NCBI GenBank assembly: GCA_964544695.1
Contig: CAZJDB010000016.1
Coordinates: 1-64,000 of the forward strand
Length of the DNA stretch: 64,000 nucleotides
Origin: Dinghuibacter sp964544695
Lineage (GTDB): Bacteria; Bacteroidota; Bacteroidia; Chitinophagales; Chitinophagaceae
Direction: 5' to 3'
Shown here: piece after piece, positions 25,781 through 35,283 of the stretch
Layout: every line of letters starts with the position of its first letter
Numbering within the stretch: the first letter of the stretch is position 1
Notes under the pieces: model-generated
What the model was told of the DNA's origin: nothing
The model's database searches: none
Seen by the model: the letters and a program-made list of their open reading frames with translations, nothing else
Program-made: the position numbers and the translations under genes

Positions 25781-26213
25781 CATAAGGTAATATACCAAAA
25801 TTGCCCCGATGGGAGGCGTAAGCAGGTACCACACCCAGGAGAGACAAGAATAACAAGGTCCATTTCATGGTGTAAAATGACAGAGAATTCAACGGCAATC
25901 CAATAGTATAAACATCTGATTATTTGATGCCGTTGGAGACCACGATCAAGCCTCTAAGCCGCGCTTCCGCGACCAATAAGTCCAAAGAATCGAGAAGATA
26001 CAAGCGGCTACGATAAAGCGCCCGTGAGTAGGGCCACGGCATACCATTCCTCACCCTTCCCCCAAAGGGTTTTAATGGACAGGCAGCCTACGTGACGATC
26101 GCAATGACTTTTCTTGGATAAGGCGTTGAAAATGATGTTCTGGGGCGGAATGATCCGGCAGGCTTGTAAAATACATGCGGATGGCTTTACCATCAAATTT
26201 ATACCTTTATCGT
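25781..26213. other. Intergenic region, 433 bp, without a supported gene
   Basis: This region between the divergent acyltransferase and fucosidase genes holds their promoters. GCGCTTCCGCG at 25961-25971 repeats the core of the hairpin at 19390-19406 without its partner arm. A minus-strand reading frame at 26008-26196 has no family motif or ribosome site and I do not call it. No RNA gene is evident. Confidence 0.6.
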
Positions 26214-27566
26214 ATGCGCAAATTTTTCCTGGCGGTGTTTCTCGTCTCCGGCATTCCCGCCTTCTCCCAAAGCAAACCCCATTTGTTCGATGAAACGCCC
26301 GCCCAGAAACAGCAGCGGATGCTGTGGTGGACGGATGCCCGATTCGGGATGTTCATCCATTGGGGCCTGTATTCCCTGGCGGCGCGCCACGAATGGGTGA
26401 AGCACAACGAACACCTGACCAATGAGGAATACCAGAAATATTTCGATGAATTCGATCCCGACCACTTCGACCCCAAGAAATGGGCGGCCGAAGCCAAGGC
26501 CGCGGGGATGAAATACGCGGTGCTCACGACCAAACACCACGAAGGCTTTTGCCTCTTCGACAGCAAGTATACCGACTACAAAGCCCCCAACACGCACGCC
26601 AGGCGCGACCTCGTCAGGGAATTCGTGGAAGCATTCCGGGCGCAGGGCCTCAAGGTGGGGTTTTATTATTCCCTGCTCGACTGGCACCACCCCGACTATA
26701 CCATGGACGACGCCCATCCCCTGACTCAAGTAGATACCAGCCAGGCGAATTACGACCGTCTGAACAAGGGCCGTGACATGGCCAAATATCGCGAGTACCT
26801 CAAGCACCAGATCACCGAACTGATGACCAACTACGGGAAGATCGATATCCTGTGGATGGATTGGACCTGGGATAAAGGGGATCCTCACGGCAAATATGCT
26901 GCGGATTGGGGAGCCACCGATTTAATCAAGCTGGTCCGAAAACTCCAGCCGGGCATCATCGTCAACAACCGCCTCGGTTTGGATGATACGTATGCCGACG
27001 GGGGAGACTTCCAAACGCCCGAGCAGGTTTCTACCCAGGAATTGCTTCCGTACCGGGGGAAAGTTTGGGAGACGTGCCAGACCTTTTCGGGTTCCTGGGG
27101 TTATTACCGGGATGAAACGAGTTGGAAGACGCATCGCCAGTTGTTGGATTTGCTGATCACCTCAGTAGCCAACGGCGGAAACCTGATCCTGAATGTCGGT
27201 CCCACCGCGCGTGGGGAATTCGACTACCGGGCGACGCATGCCCTGGACAGCCTTTCCTATTGGATGCACGCCAACAGCAAGGCGATCTACGACTGTACTT
27301 ACGCGCCTGCCGCGTACCCGCAGCCCGAGGGGACCAAGCTCACCTATAATCCCTCGACGCATCGTTTGTACGTGCATTGTTATGATTTCTCTCCCGGCGG
27401 CACGCTGGTTCTTCCCGGTTATGCCGGAAAAATAAAGTATGCGCAGCTTTTGAACGATGACTCGGAGATCGTCTATACCACCCAAGGCAACGATGTCGTC
27501 ATGAAAATGCCCAAGGTCAGGCCCCCCTATGATATCCCGGTAATAGAGCTATGCTTAATGTATTAA
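26214..27566 (+). CDS. GH29 alpha-L-fucosidase, secreted
   Basis: A 450-residue glycosidase with a signal peptide (MRKFFLAVFLVSGIPAFSQ). Family 29 blocks are all present: WWTDARFGMFIHWGLYSLAA, YAVLTTKHHEGFCLFDS, GFYYSLLDWHHPDY and IDILWMDWTWD with nucleophile Asp216. NGGNLILNVGPTARGEF closes the barrel, and a small C-terminal beta domain follows. It removes alpha-linked fucose from glycans in the periplasm or outside. The ATG at 26214 starts the signal peptide; an in-frame ATG at 26175 adds 13 residues and is less likely. Its end overlaps the start of a decayed regulator gene. Confidence 0.94.
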   Translation: MRKFFLAVFLVSGIPAFSQSKPHLFDETPAQKQQRMLWWTDARFGMFIHWGLYSLAARHEWVKHNEHLTNEEYQKYFDEFDPDHFDPKKWAAEAKAAGMKYAVLTTKHHEGFCLFDSKYTDYKAPNTHARRDLVREFVEAFRAQGLKVGFYYSLLDWHHPDYTMDDAHPLTQVDTSQANYDRLNKGRDMAKYREYLKHQITELMTNYGKIDILWMDWTWDKGDPHGKYAADWGATDLIKLVRKLQPGIIVNNRLGLDDTYADGGDFQTPEQVSTQELLPYRGKVWETCQTFSGSWGYYRDETSWKTHRQLLDLLITSVANGGNLILNVGPTARGEFDYRATHALDSLSYWMHANSKAIYDCTYAPAAYPQPEGTKLTYNPSTHRLYVHCYDFSPGGTLVLPGYAGKIKYAQLLNDDSEIVYTTQGNDVVMKMPKVRPPYDIPVIELCLMY

Positions 27567-28554
27567 ATACGCTTGTCCTGCTGGGCTCCCTGCAATCCCT
27601 TGCCAAAGCGGTTAATGGGGGTACTGCTATTCCTGATTGCCTTGGCAAGCCTGAACGTATTCCTGAATGAGCAGACCTGGTACCTGTCGAGTGCTTTTTG
27701 CCAAATGCTGGACGCCCTTTTCCCCTTCATACTTCCCATGGCGTTCGGCCCTTTGCTATATTTTTATGTGCAGGCTACCCTCGAACCGGGGTTTGTCCTG
27801 AAAAGGCGCCATTTCCTTCACTTCCTTCCCGTATTGATCGATTTGTTTCCGTATGTCTTTGCCGCGGGGTATCTCATTGGAATTTGGGTGGGATGGTTAC
27901 CCGATCATACCGGTCGGGCGGGACGAATTATTGACAAGTATAATGTATATGCCGATATACCCCGTTGGATATCGCTTACGGGTTATATAGTAGCCGCCGG
28001 AAGGTACCTTCACCCCCGAAGGGAGCGGCGGGGCGCAGCCTGGATCCGGGAATGTCTTTGGGTATTTGGCGCTTTTCAGGTATTGTGGCTGGTTTACCTG
28101 GTTCCATATGTCATTCCAAGGTATACCTATTGGTTGCTGGACCGCTTCCACTGGTACCCCCTTTTTCTTCCCCTAAGCCTGATCACTTACTGGTTCGGGT
28201 TAAAGGGCTTTACCGTTGTGTATCCCCGGATCCCGGCCAAAGCTGATGATTTCGATGCCAAGGTTGCCCTACTGCGAAGGGCCATGGAGGATGGGGGCTT
28301 ACGTGGGAACATACCGGTCCGTCGAGAATACCAAGCTGACGTTTTCCATTTATAAAGAAGGAGGGCGATTATTTGCCGACCTTTCCAACCATACGGGCAG
28401 GCATATGTTGAGGGTGCCCGAAGATACCACCCGGTTTTACCTTCCCGATATACTGAGAATCCGGACTACCGTGGATGTTATCATAAAGGAAGGGAAGGTC
28501 TCTGGGTTGACGATTACCCAGGAAAAGCCCTATGCTTTTATAAGATTACAGTGA
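27551..28554 (+). pseudogene. Broken membrane-bound AraC-type regulator fused to a DUF3471-like tail
   Basis: The opening MLNVLNTLVLLGSLQ (27551-27595) is typical of seven-helix AraC-type regulators of Bacteroidota. The following NPLPKRLMGVLLFLIALASL lies in another frame (open 27573-28355), and about 15 residues of the first helix seem to be missing at the junction. The membrane part runs to LLRRAMEDG, where the DNA-binding domain should start. At the G5 run 28293-28297, loss of one G would join it to AYVGTYRSVENTKLTFSIY, continuing to 28554 as a DUF3471-like beta domain. There is no helix-turn-helix. I infer a regulator remnant with two frame breaks; a sequencing error could explain the G5 site only. 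Confidence 0.7.
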
Positions 28555-28908
28555 CAACACAGGTGTGCCAAAAACGAGGGTATTGCCATCGGGATCGTTG
28601 ACGGCAAAATCGCGTACGCCATAGTATCGGTCCCCGGGCGGCACCTCGATAAAAGCCCCTTTGTTCGAAATGTCCTCGAAGTAGGCATCTACCTCATCGC
28701 AGTCGATACAAAAGTGCGCGCCGCCGGGTGTCTTTTTCTGTCCCTGGTTGGTGGGTCCGCACAATTGAATGCTGACATTATCCCGGAATATGCCCGCATA
28801 GTCTGCATGTCTGAAGTCCTCGGTGAAGCCTAAAATTGTCTTGTAATAATTGATGGACCGATTCAGGTCGGTAATGTGAACGACGACGGAAACGTTTAAT
28901 GCTTTCAT
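28546..28908 (-). CDS. VOC-family (glyoxalase-fold) protein
   Basis: A 120-residue single glyoxalase/bleomycin-resistance domain. It has VVVHITDLNRSINYYKTILG, GAHFCIDCDEVDAYFEDI and the closing VRDFAVNDPDGNTLVFG, which together make the paired beta-alpha-beta-beta-beta modules. Metal ligands are plausible at the histidine in HITDL and in the central HFCID. Members include dioxygenases, lyases and drug-binding proteins, and the substrate cannot be told. The ATG at 28908 is used; the frame stays open upstream but without family character. It converges with the regulator remnant (9-bp overlap). Confidence 0.87.
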   Translation of the reverse strand: MKALNVSVVVHITDLNRSINYYKTILGFTEDFRHADYAGIFRDNVSIQLCGPTNQGQKKTPGGAHFCIDCDEVDAYFEDISNKGAFIEVPPGDRYYGVRDFAVNDPDGNTLVFGTPVLSL

Positions 28909-28944
28909 GATGAGAAATATTATTAAATTACTGAAAATGTAAGC

Positions 28945-31341
28945 GTGCTGGGAATCTATTTCAAAACTGCCTGGCGTAACCTGACCAGGTATAAGGGGTA
29001 CACGATCATTAATGTACTCGGGCTTACCCTGGGCATCTGTGCTTTCGTCGCCATTTACCTGATAGCCCGACACGAATTCAGCTTTGATAGCTTCCACCCG
29101 GATAAAGACCGTATCTACCGCATCATGGAGGACAATACCGAAAGCACCGGCGAAAAGCTCCATTTTGCCCGGGTCCCTTTTCCCGTCCCCTTCCTGGCCC
29201 AGAAAGAATTGACGGGACTGGATGCCTTCGCCGGTGTCATGCCTTTTGGCGCGAAAATAAGCGTCCCCGGTGGAAATATGCCGGCGAAGGATTTTGACGG
29301 GGGGGCCGTTATTGCACAACCAACCTGGTTTACCGTTTTTAGTTACCAATGGCTGGCAGGGAGCGAATCTACCAATCCTTTCACCGTTGTACTTTCAGAA
29401 TCCAAGGCCCGCAAATATTTCGGCCCTGGTCCTTTGGACGCGTTTTTGGGCAGGATCGTCATGTACGATTCACTGCGCGTCCAGGTGTCGGGCATTGTAA
29501 AGGACTGGGATCAAAATACCGATTTTCCATTCACCGATTTTATTTCCTTCAGCACACTCCAAAGCGATCCCCTGCGGAACACGGTTAGTTTAGATTCCTG
29601 GTATCCGCACGATATGCCCATATTGGCGTTTGCAAAACTGTCCAAAGGGGCCCGGCCGGCCCAAATCAATGCCCAAATGGCGACCCTGGTTAAACGTCAT
29701 GCCGATCCCGGTTTGAAAATGGCACTCTGGCTGGAACCTTTGTCCGATATACATTTCAACGTCGATATCATAGAGAATACAACAAGGACGGCACACCGGC
29801 CCACTTTATACGTGTTGATCGGGATCGCCATCTTTATTTTAATGATTGCGGTGATCAATTTCGTCAACTTATCCACCGTTCAGTCGATTCAAAGGTCCAA
29901 GGAAATCGGCATCCGAAAGATACTGGGCGGTAGCAAGGCAAGTGTCATCTCGCAGTTCCTGATCGAGACGTTCCTGGTTACTTTCCTGGCCATGGTATTG
30001 GCCGTTTTACTGGTAAATCCCGTTCTCGGGGAATTCCGGTCGTTTCTGCCACCCGGATTGGCATTTCACCTTTTTAGTCCTTCCACCCTGATTTTCCTCG
30101 TTCTGGTTACCCTGGCTACAACGTTGTTGGCCGGTATTTACCCGGCCCGGGCGCTGGCGTCCAATTTCCCCGTTTCCAGCCTGAAAGGGACCGGCATTCA
30201 AAAGGGCAGCGAAAAATGGTACCTGCGGAAAGGGTTGATCGTCTTCCAATTCTCCATATCCCTGGTATTTATCATTGGCAGCATCGTCATAGCCGGGCAG
30301 TTGAATTATGTACGATATAAGGATCTTGGCTTCAAGTCGGACGCCATCATCACGGTGGGGATGCCAGGAGGGGACAGCCTGTCGAAAGCCAGGGTTTTAG
30401 CTGAAAGGATCAAAGAAATGGCCAGTGTAGGTGGGGTAGCTCTGGAAGGGATGCCACCGGGAAATGCCCGTGGCATGGTGGTACAATTCCAATATTCGGG
30501 AATGAAGGACACCAGGGTAGGCCAGGTAGACGGCAACGAGGATTTTATCCCCTTGTACCAGATAAAATTATTGGCTGGAAGGAACCTGGAGCATTCGGAC
30601 AGCGTAACGGAATTTGTCATCAATGAGACGCTGTCCAGGGAAATGGGTTGTAAGAGGCCAGAAGAAGCCATTGGCCAAACCATTTACTGGTTGAACAAGC
30701 CTTATCCCGTGGTAGGCGTCGTCGCTGATTTTAATTCTCAATCGTTACATGCACCCATAACGCCGCTGTGTATCATCAACCGTGTGGATAGGGAAGGGGA
30801 ATTCGGGATCAAACTGTCGGCAAAAGGCAAGCAGCCTGAAAATGTAAAGGCTACGATCATGGAGATCGGGAAGCTATGGAAATCGATCTACCCCGACGGG
30901 ACTTTTAAGTTTCAATTTTATGACGAATCGATAGCCCTCCTGTACGAGAAAGATCAAAATGCAGCCACGCTGATGAATACGGCCATGCTTATTACCATTT
31001 TTATCTCCTGCATGGGACTATTTGGCCTGGTTAAGTTCTCCGCGGAAAAAAGGACCAAAGAGATCGGAATCCGGAAAGTCCTCGGGGCCAGTGTTGCCAA
31101 TATCGCCGTGCTGATCAGCCGGGATTTTGTGGTGCTGGTGGCTATAGCCATCCTGATTGCTTCGCCCGTTGCCTGGTATTTCATGGATAAATGGCTGGAT
31201 GGCTTTGCCTATCGGATCGGGATCAACTGGTGGATATTCGTCCTGGCCGGAGCGGGTGCTATATTTATCGCATTGCTAACCGTAAGTTTCCAAACCATCA
31301 GGGCAGCCAAGGCAAACCCAATTAACAGTTTACGAATATGA
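28945..31341 (+). CDS. FtsX-like (MacB-type) ABC permease, second of three
   Basis: A 798-residue membrane protein of the same design as the one at 16888: an N-terminal YKGYTIINVLGLTLGICAF helix, a periplasmic core, a central KEIGIRKILGGSKASVISQF loop and a C-terminal KEIGIRKVLGASVANIAVL loop with flanking helices. The start appears to be GTG at 28945, because ATG TAA precedes it. It is divergent from the VOC gene. The last codons overlap the following membrane gene by 4 bp, so the two are co-translated. No ATPase gene is present. Confidence 0.91.
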   Translation: MLGIYFKTAWRNLTRYKGYTIINVLGLTLGICAFVAIYLIARHEFSFDSFHPDKDRIYRIMEDNTESTGEKLHFARVPFPVPFLAQKELTGLDAFAGVMPFGAKISVPGGNMPAKDFDGGAVIAQPTWFTVFSYQWLAGSESTNPFTVVLSESKARKYFGPGPLDAFLGRIVMYDSLRVQVSGIVKDWDQNTDFPFTDFISFSTLQSDPLRNTVSLDSWYPHDMPILAFAKLSKGARPAQINAQMATLVKRHADPGLKMALWLEPLSDIHFNVDIIENTTRTAHRPTLYVLIGIAIFILMIAVINFVNLSTVQSIQRSKEIGIRKILGGSKASVISQFLIETFLVTFLAMVLAVLLVNPVLGEFRSFLPPGLAFHLFSPSTLIFLVLVTLATTLLAGIYPARALASNFPVSSLKGTGIQKGSEKWYLRKGLIVFQFSISLVFIIGSIVIAGQLNYVRYKDLGFKSDAIITVGMPGGDSLSKARVLAERIKEMASVGGVALEGMPPGNARGMVVQFQYSGMKDTRVGQVDGNEDFIPLYQIKLLAGRNLEHSDSVTEFVINETLSREMGCKRPEEAIGQTIYWLNKPYPVVGVVADFNSQSLHAPITPLCIINRVDREGEFGIKLSAKGKQPENVKATIMEIGKLWKSIYPDGTFKFQFYDESIALLYEKDQNAATLMNTAMLITIFISCMGLFGLVKFSAEKRTKEIGIRKVLGASVANIAVLISRDFVVLVAIAILIASPVAWYFMDKWLDGFAYRIGINWWIFVLAGAGAIFIALLTVSFQTIRAAKANPINSLRI

Positions 31342-32087
31342 GAAGTCTGTCTACCGTCGGCCGTATTTTCTTTGGCATCGCCATAGCCGCGATGGGGTTC
31401 CTGACCATCTATAACAAGGACTTTCCTTACATGATGCTGCCTCCCAACCATTCCTGGATGAATGAGCACGTCGTATTCATTTATGTTTCAGGGGCCATCC
31501 TTTTCTTAGCGGGGGCAGGTATTGTATTTAATATTAAACCCACGGTAGTTCCCCTCCTGTTGGGATGCCTGCTGCTGCTGGTTTTTTGTTTTTACTTTAT
31601 CCCATACCAATTGATGGTTTCTCCCAATCGCATGCATTATGGAGATTGGGAAAATGCCGCCAAAGAATTTGGCCTGGCCAGCGGCGCGATTGTTATTTCC
31701 GGCTGCTATAGAAGGAAGCTGTTCCCGTTTGGGACCATTCTGTTTGCGCTGACGATCTTCAGTTTTGGCATCGACCATATGGTGTATGGAAAGGAAGCCA
31801 TGGACTATATTCCCTCCTGGATACCGGGCCATTTGTTTTGGATTTATTTTTGCGGTGCGGCATTGCTTGGCTCCAGCCTTGCGATTCTTTTGAATATCAG
31901 GCGCCGGCTATTCGCCGCCCTTTTGGGGGGAATGATTTTGATTTGGGTTATAATTCTCCATACCCCCAAAGCAATAGCGGATACCTTAACTGATCACAAC
32001 GGTGAAGTGAGCAGCGGTTTTTTGGCGTTAGCTTATTGTGGGATTGCATTCGTCATTGCAGGGCGCTCTGCTAAAGCCACCTCCTGA
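31338..32087 (+). CDS. DoxX-like polytopic membrane protein
   Basis: A 249-residue protein with about eight membrane helices. The pattern GRIFFGIAIAAMGFLTIYNK, then FIYVSGAILFLAGAGIVF, recurs as FGTILFALTIFSFGIDHM, then YFCGAALLGSSLAILLN. It therefore looks like an internal duplication of a four-helix DoxX-like unit. Its function is unknown. It is coupled to the FtsX permease by a 4-bp ATGA overlap, so it may act with it, although that is only positional. It converges with the methyltransferase-like gene, overlapping it by 17 bp. Confidence 0.72.
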   Translation: MRSLSTVGRIFFGIAIAAMGFLTIYNKDFPYMMLPPNHSWMNEHVVFIYVSGAILFLAGAGIVFNIKPTVVPLLLGCLLLLVFCFYFIPYQLMVSPNRMHYGDWENAAKEFGLASGAIVISGCYRRKLFPFGTILFALTIFSFGIDHMVYGKEAMDYIPSWIPGHLFWIYFCGAALLGSSLAILLNIRRRLFAALLGGMILIWVIILHTPKAIADTLTDHNGEVSSGFLALAYCGIAFVIAGRSAKATS

Positions 32088-32541
32088 CCGCATTCCTGTA
32101 TTCATCATATTCCCGGCCAAACCTTCTTGTAAGGTATTTTTCCTCGCGCCTGATAACGAATTCCTGTACGGTCAGCAGGAGTAGGGGAAATAATAGGATA
32201 TTCCACCATTTCCCTATTAAGCAGGCCAGACCAAGATAAATCAATGCCAGGCCCAAATACATGGGGTTTCTCGTAAGCCGGTAGATGCCGGTCTTTTGGA
32301 GCGATGAAGCAGCCCGAACGGTTATTACGGTGTTTTTGGTCCGGATAAATTGCACAAGGCTTCTGGAAAGGATATACAGCGCTGCCATAAGAAGTAGCAC
32401 GCTGCCCGTTCGAGACCATGGGTTGTCAAAAAACGAACCCCCGATGGAGAGCCTTTTCTGGAGGTAACCCGACGCTCCAAAAAATGCCGCATAAATTAGG
32501 GGTGGAGGAATAAATACCCCAGGGTTGTCCTTTGCTGTCAT
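32071..32541 (-). CDS. ICMT/PEMT-like membrane methyltransferase
   Basis: A 156-residue protein with four or five helices and the isoprenylcysteine carboxylmethyltransferase/phospholipid methyltransferase signature: TGIYRLTRNPMYLGLALIYL, then a C-terminal REEKYLTRRFGREYDEY. The RNPMYLG block and the EEKYL-(x)n-EYDEY block line the S-adenosylmethionine and substrate sites in this family. The lipid or isoprenoid substrate is not evident. The ATG at 32541 is used, as the earlier in-frame start is TTG. It converges with the DoxX-like gene. Confidence 0.87.
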   Translation of the reverse strand: MTAKDNPGVFIPPPLIYAAFFGASGYLQKRLSIGGSFFDNPWSRTGSVLLLMAALYILSRSLVQFIRTKNTVITVRAASSLQKTGIYRLTRNPMYLGLALIYLGLACLIGKWWNILLFPLLLLTVQEFVIRREEKYLTRRFGREYDEYRNAVRRWL

Positions 32542-32592
32542 CAGCAAAAATAGTGTGCTCCCTGTGGTCGCCTTGGTAAAAAAACGACATTC

Positions 32593-33363
32593 TTATCCGG
32601 TTGGAAATTCACTGTGCCCGCTGGTGGGTTTCAGGTAAAAGCCACCCGGCGGGAACTCCGCGAATTCCCTGAATTCCCGCAGCAGATGCGATGAATCGGT
32701 GTAACCGCACTCCAGGGCGATCTGAGCCCAGCTCTTGTCGGGGGATTCGTTTTTTATCCTCATGGCATGCTCGAATCGTACAATGCGAATAAAAAGCTTG
32801 GGAGAGATTCCAACTCTAACTGTAAAATTGCGTTCAAATTGACGGAGGCTCAGGCAAGCTTTGGCTGCCCAATCTTCCAGCTTATGATCGTTAGAGGGGT
32901 CAAGCATTTGGTGGGCGACATCATCAATTGGCTCTTTAGGCCTACATCCAGATTCAACCCTTATTTTAAGGAATGCACAAACGATATGCATCATTTCCTC
33001 ATACGACTTACATAGCCTTAATTCATCCAGGGCGGCTTTCGCTTCATTGCCCCAGAGTGAAGTAGCATCCATCCCCTTGTTTATGGTTTGTCGCATATCA
33101 ATGCCCAAAAGACGGTAAAGGCCTGTCGGAGAAAAGGCGACTTTTACCATCAGGTGATCCTTCCCAAAAATCAATCCAACGGGTTTGCATTTAGGGCCTG
33201 TAATCACTACTTGTGGGGCAATAATTTCCACATTTTCAGCCACTACGGATTTGATGGGATCATTGACATAGAAATAAAGATTTTGCTCAGTATTGGCGAG
33301 ACAGGTAATATATGGTTGAGGGAGATCCTTTTCTTCCCGCCAATTGATATGATGCACCTGCAA
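32593..33363 (-). CDS. AraC-family regulator, start uncertain
   Basis: A 256-residue regulator whose N-terminal half looks like the DUF6597 sensory domain and whose C-terminal half has AraC helices (DWAAKACLSLRQFERNFTVR and SWAQIALECGYTDSSHLLRE). The only listed start is TTG at 33363. The frame remains open to a stop at 33436-33438, and the extra residues (IPYFKSYEIPHALDGLIRDL) look like a natural family N-terminus, yet no ATG, GTG or TTG lies there. Either a rare start codon is used or the 5' end has been damaged. Intergenic DNA of 141 bp separates it from the DUF748 gene. Confidence 0.8.
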   Translation of the reverse strand: MQVHHINWREEKDLPQPYITCLANTEQNLYFYVNDPIKSVVAENVEIIAPQVVITGPKCKPVGLIFGKDHLMVKVAFSPTGLYRLLGIDMRQTINKGMDATSLWGNEAKAALDELRLCKSYEEMMHIVCAFLKIRVESGCRPKEPIDDVAHQMLDPSNDHKLEDWAAKACLSLRQFERNFTVRVGISPKLFIRIVRFEHAMRIKNESPDKSWAQIALECGYTDSSHLLREFREFAEFPPGGFYLKPTSGHSEFPTG

Positions 33364-33504
33364 ATCCCGGATGAGGCCGTCCAGTGCGTGGGGGATTTCA
33401 TATGATTTGAAATAAGGGATAGTATTTTTTATGAAGTTAACTTTTACTTACCGCATTTGCCCGTGCTGCTTTGAGATGGCACTCCCTTTGATCTATAGCC
33501 GGAT

Positions 33505-34653
33505 ATGGCAAAGAAACACCCACCACGCAGGAGGATCCTGCTTATCGTTCTTGGGTCTCTTTTAGTATTGCTGATCGCCTTACGGATCGCCTTACCCTAT
33601 ATCCTGCTAAGGCTGGTGAACCGGGAGTTGTCCCATATTAAAGGATACTATGGCCACGTCGAGGATATCGACGTGGCATTGATCCGGGGGGCGTATACCC
33701 TCAAGGATACGAAGCTGGAAAAAACGGGAGGGAAGGTGCCGGTGCCCTTTTTCTCCGCAGATGTAATCGACCTCTCGCTGGAATGGGGTGCCTTGATGCA
33801 TGGGGCGGTGGATGGAAAGATCCGGGCGGAGCATCCCGTGTTGAATTTTGTGAAGGGACCGACCGAGGAGACTTCTCAGACGGGGATAGATTCGAGCTGG
33901 ATCGACGTCGTGAAGAGCCTCATGCCGTTGAAAATAAATCGGTTAGAGATAAATGACGGAGAAATCCACTACCACGATTATTACAGCGATCCGAAGGTGG
34001 ACATTTTTATGAAGCAGGTCCATATCCTGGCGGAAAATCTCTCGAATGCCAAAAATAATAAAGAACTCATGCCGTCGACGGCCGAGGCGACGGCCAGGAT
34101 ATTTGGTGGCAACGCGACGTTGCATATGCGGTTGAATGTGCTGAGCAAGATCCCCGTATTCGAGGCTAAGGCCGAATTGGTCTCGCTGGACATTACCGAC
34201 CTGAACAATTTTCTTCAGGCATATGCGAAGCTGGACGTAAAGTCCGGGAATATCAGCATTTATATGGAAGCGGCGACAAAGGATAACGTGATCCGAGGGT
34301 ATACTAAGCCGATTGTCAAGGACCTGAAGGTAGTGAACTGGGAGCAGGACAAAAATCAGCCCGTGAAGATCGCCTGGGAAGCGATAGTGGGATCGATCGC
34401 GTGGATATTCAAGAATCATGGAAAAGACCAACTGGCGACGAAGGTCGAATTCGAAGGCAACCTGAAGGCTCCGAACGTAAACATCCTGGAGATCATTGGA
34501 CAGGTATTGTACAACGCGTTTATCCAGGCCTTGTCGCCTTCGCTGGAAAACTCCATCAATATCAATTCGGTTAAAGTAAACGCTAAGCAAACGCCGAAAA
34601 AGCGGACGTTCGTCGGGAAACTACTGCATCCCGGCGAAAAGAAGGGAACCTAG
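33505..34653 (+). CDS. DUF748/AsmA-like envelope protein
   Basis: A 382-residue protein with a basic N-terminus and one signal-anchor helix (RRILLIVLGSLLVLLIALRI). A long beta-rich periplasmic part follows, with SADVIDLSLEWGALMHGAVD, KINRLEINDGEIHYHDYY and KLDVKSGNISIYMEAA. The pattern of LxINDGxIxYxD and DVKSGNIS is that of DUF748 proteins, related to AsmA-type bridge-like lipid transporters. A role in envelope lipid homeostasis is inference from the family. It overlaps the convergent pyrophosphatase gene by 4 bp. Confidence 0.82.
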   Translation: MAKKHPPRRRILLIVLGSLLVLLIALRIALPYILLRLVNRELSHIKGYYGHVEDIDVALIRGAYTLKDTKLEKTGGKVPVPFFSADVIDLSLEWGALMHGAVDGKIRAEHPVLNFVKGPTEETSQTGIDSSWIDVVKSLMPLKINRLEINDGEIHYHDYYSDPKVDIFMKQVHILAENLSNAKNNKELMPSTAEATARIFGGNATLHMRLNVLSKIPVFEAKAELVSLDITDLNNFLQAYAKLDVKSGNISIYMEAATKDNVIRGYTKPIVKDLKVVNWEQDKNQPVKIAWEAIVGSIAWIFKNHGKDQLATKVEFEGNLKAPNVNILEIIGQVLYNAFIQALSPSLENSININSVKVNAKQTPKKRTFVGKLLHPGEKKGT

Positions 34654-35135
34654 CTTTTATTCTTATCAATCAATCGTTGAACCATCCGGGGTTCCATTTT
34701 CGCCAGGGCCTTGAATTTCTTTCCTTCGAGTTTGTTGTAATCGACGAAGAACTCTTCCAGATCATCCATAGTCCGCTGGGGTAAGTCATCGGTGCTCTTT
34801 ATCTTTTCAAAAATATTAGAGCATTTGGGTACGGCAAGGAAACGGTCATTCCGGATCATTTTTTTGCCTTCATCAGCGGATTGTTCAGCCTTGATACCGC
34901 CAATGATGCGGCATTTGATCATGACCCCCGGGAAGCTCTTGAATTCGGATAGGACGATTACGTCAAGGGGGTCGCCGTCTTCACCCTTAGTATCGGGGAT
35001 AAAGCCAAAATCATAGGGGAAGACCATTCCGGAGGGAAGGATCTTACTCATTTTGAAAAAATGAGTTTTCGGATCATAATCGTATTTCTGAGCACTGCCT
35101 TTTGGAGTTTCTATGACGACCTCGATATTGCCCAT
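34650..35135 (-). CDS. ppa: Inorganic pyrophosphatase (family I)
   Basis: A 161-residue enzyme of family I. It has YDYDPKTHFFKMSKILPSG, YDFGFIPDTKGEDGDPLDVI (the DGDPLDV aspartates bind the catalytic metals), then IKCRIIGGIKAEQSADEGKK and NDRFLAVP. It hydrolyses pyrophosphate to phosphate in the cytoplasm. All core active-site residues appear intact. The C-terminus is slightly extended with KALAKMEPRMVQRLIDKN. It is divergent from the AhpD-like gene cluster and converges with the DUF748 gene. Confidence 0.92.
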   Translation of the reverse strand: MGNIEVVIETPKGSAQKYDYDPKTHFFKMSKILPSGMVFPYDFGFIPDTKGEDGDPLDVIVLSEFKSFPGVMIKCRIIGGIKAEQSADEGKKMIRNDRFLAVPKCSNIFEKIKSTDDLPQRTMDDLEEFFVDYNKLEGKKFKALAKMEPRMVQRLIDKNKS

Positions 35136-35283
35136 TATTATTGTTTTATGAAGTTATTGTTAGAAAATCGGGCCAAACTTTTATTATACCTTTCGGCGAC
35201 TTGTGGAAAATTTTTCTCATGGCTGCCCCGACAGGCTTTTCCCTGCATTGCGGAGTCAATAAAATCGCCTATTTTGGAGATAT

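Noticed and set aside
26008..26196. 62-codon minus-strand frame in the 25.8-26.2 kb gap
   Set aside because: No ribosome site, no motif and an odd composition; kept only as part of the gap description.
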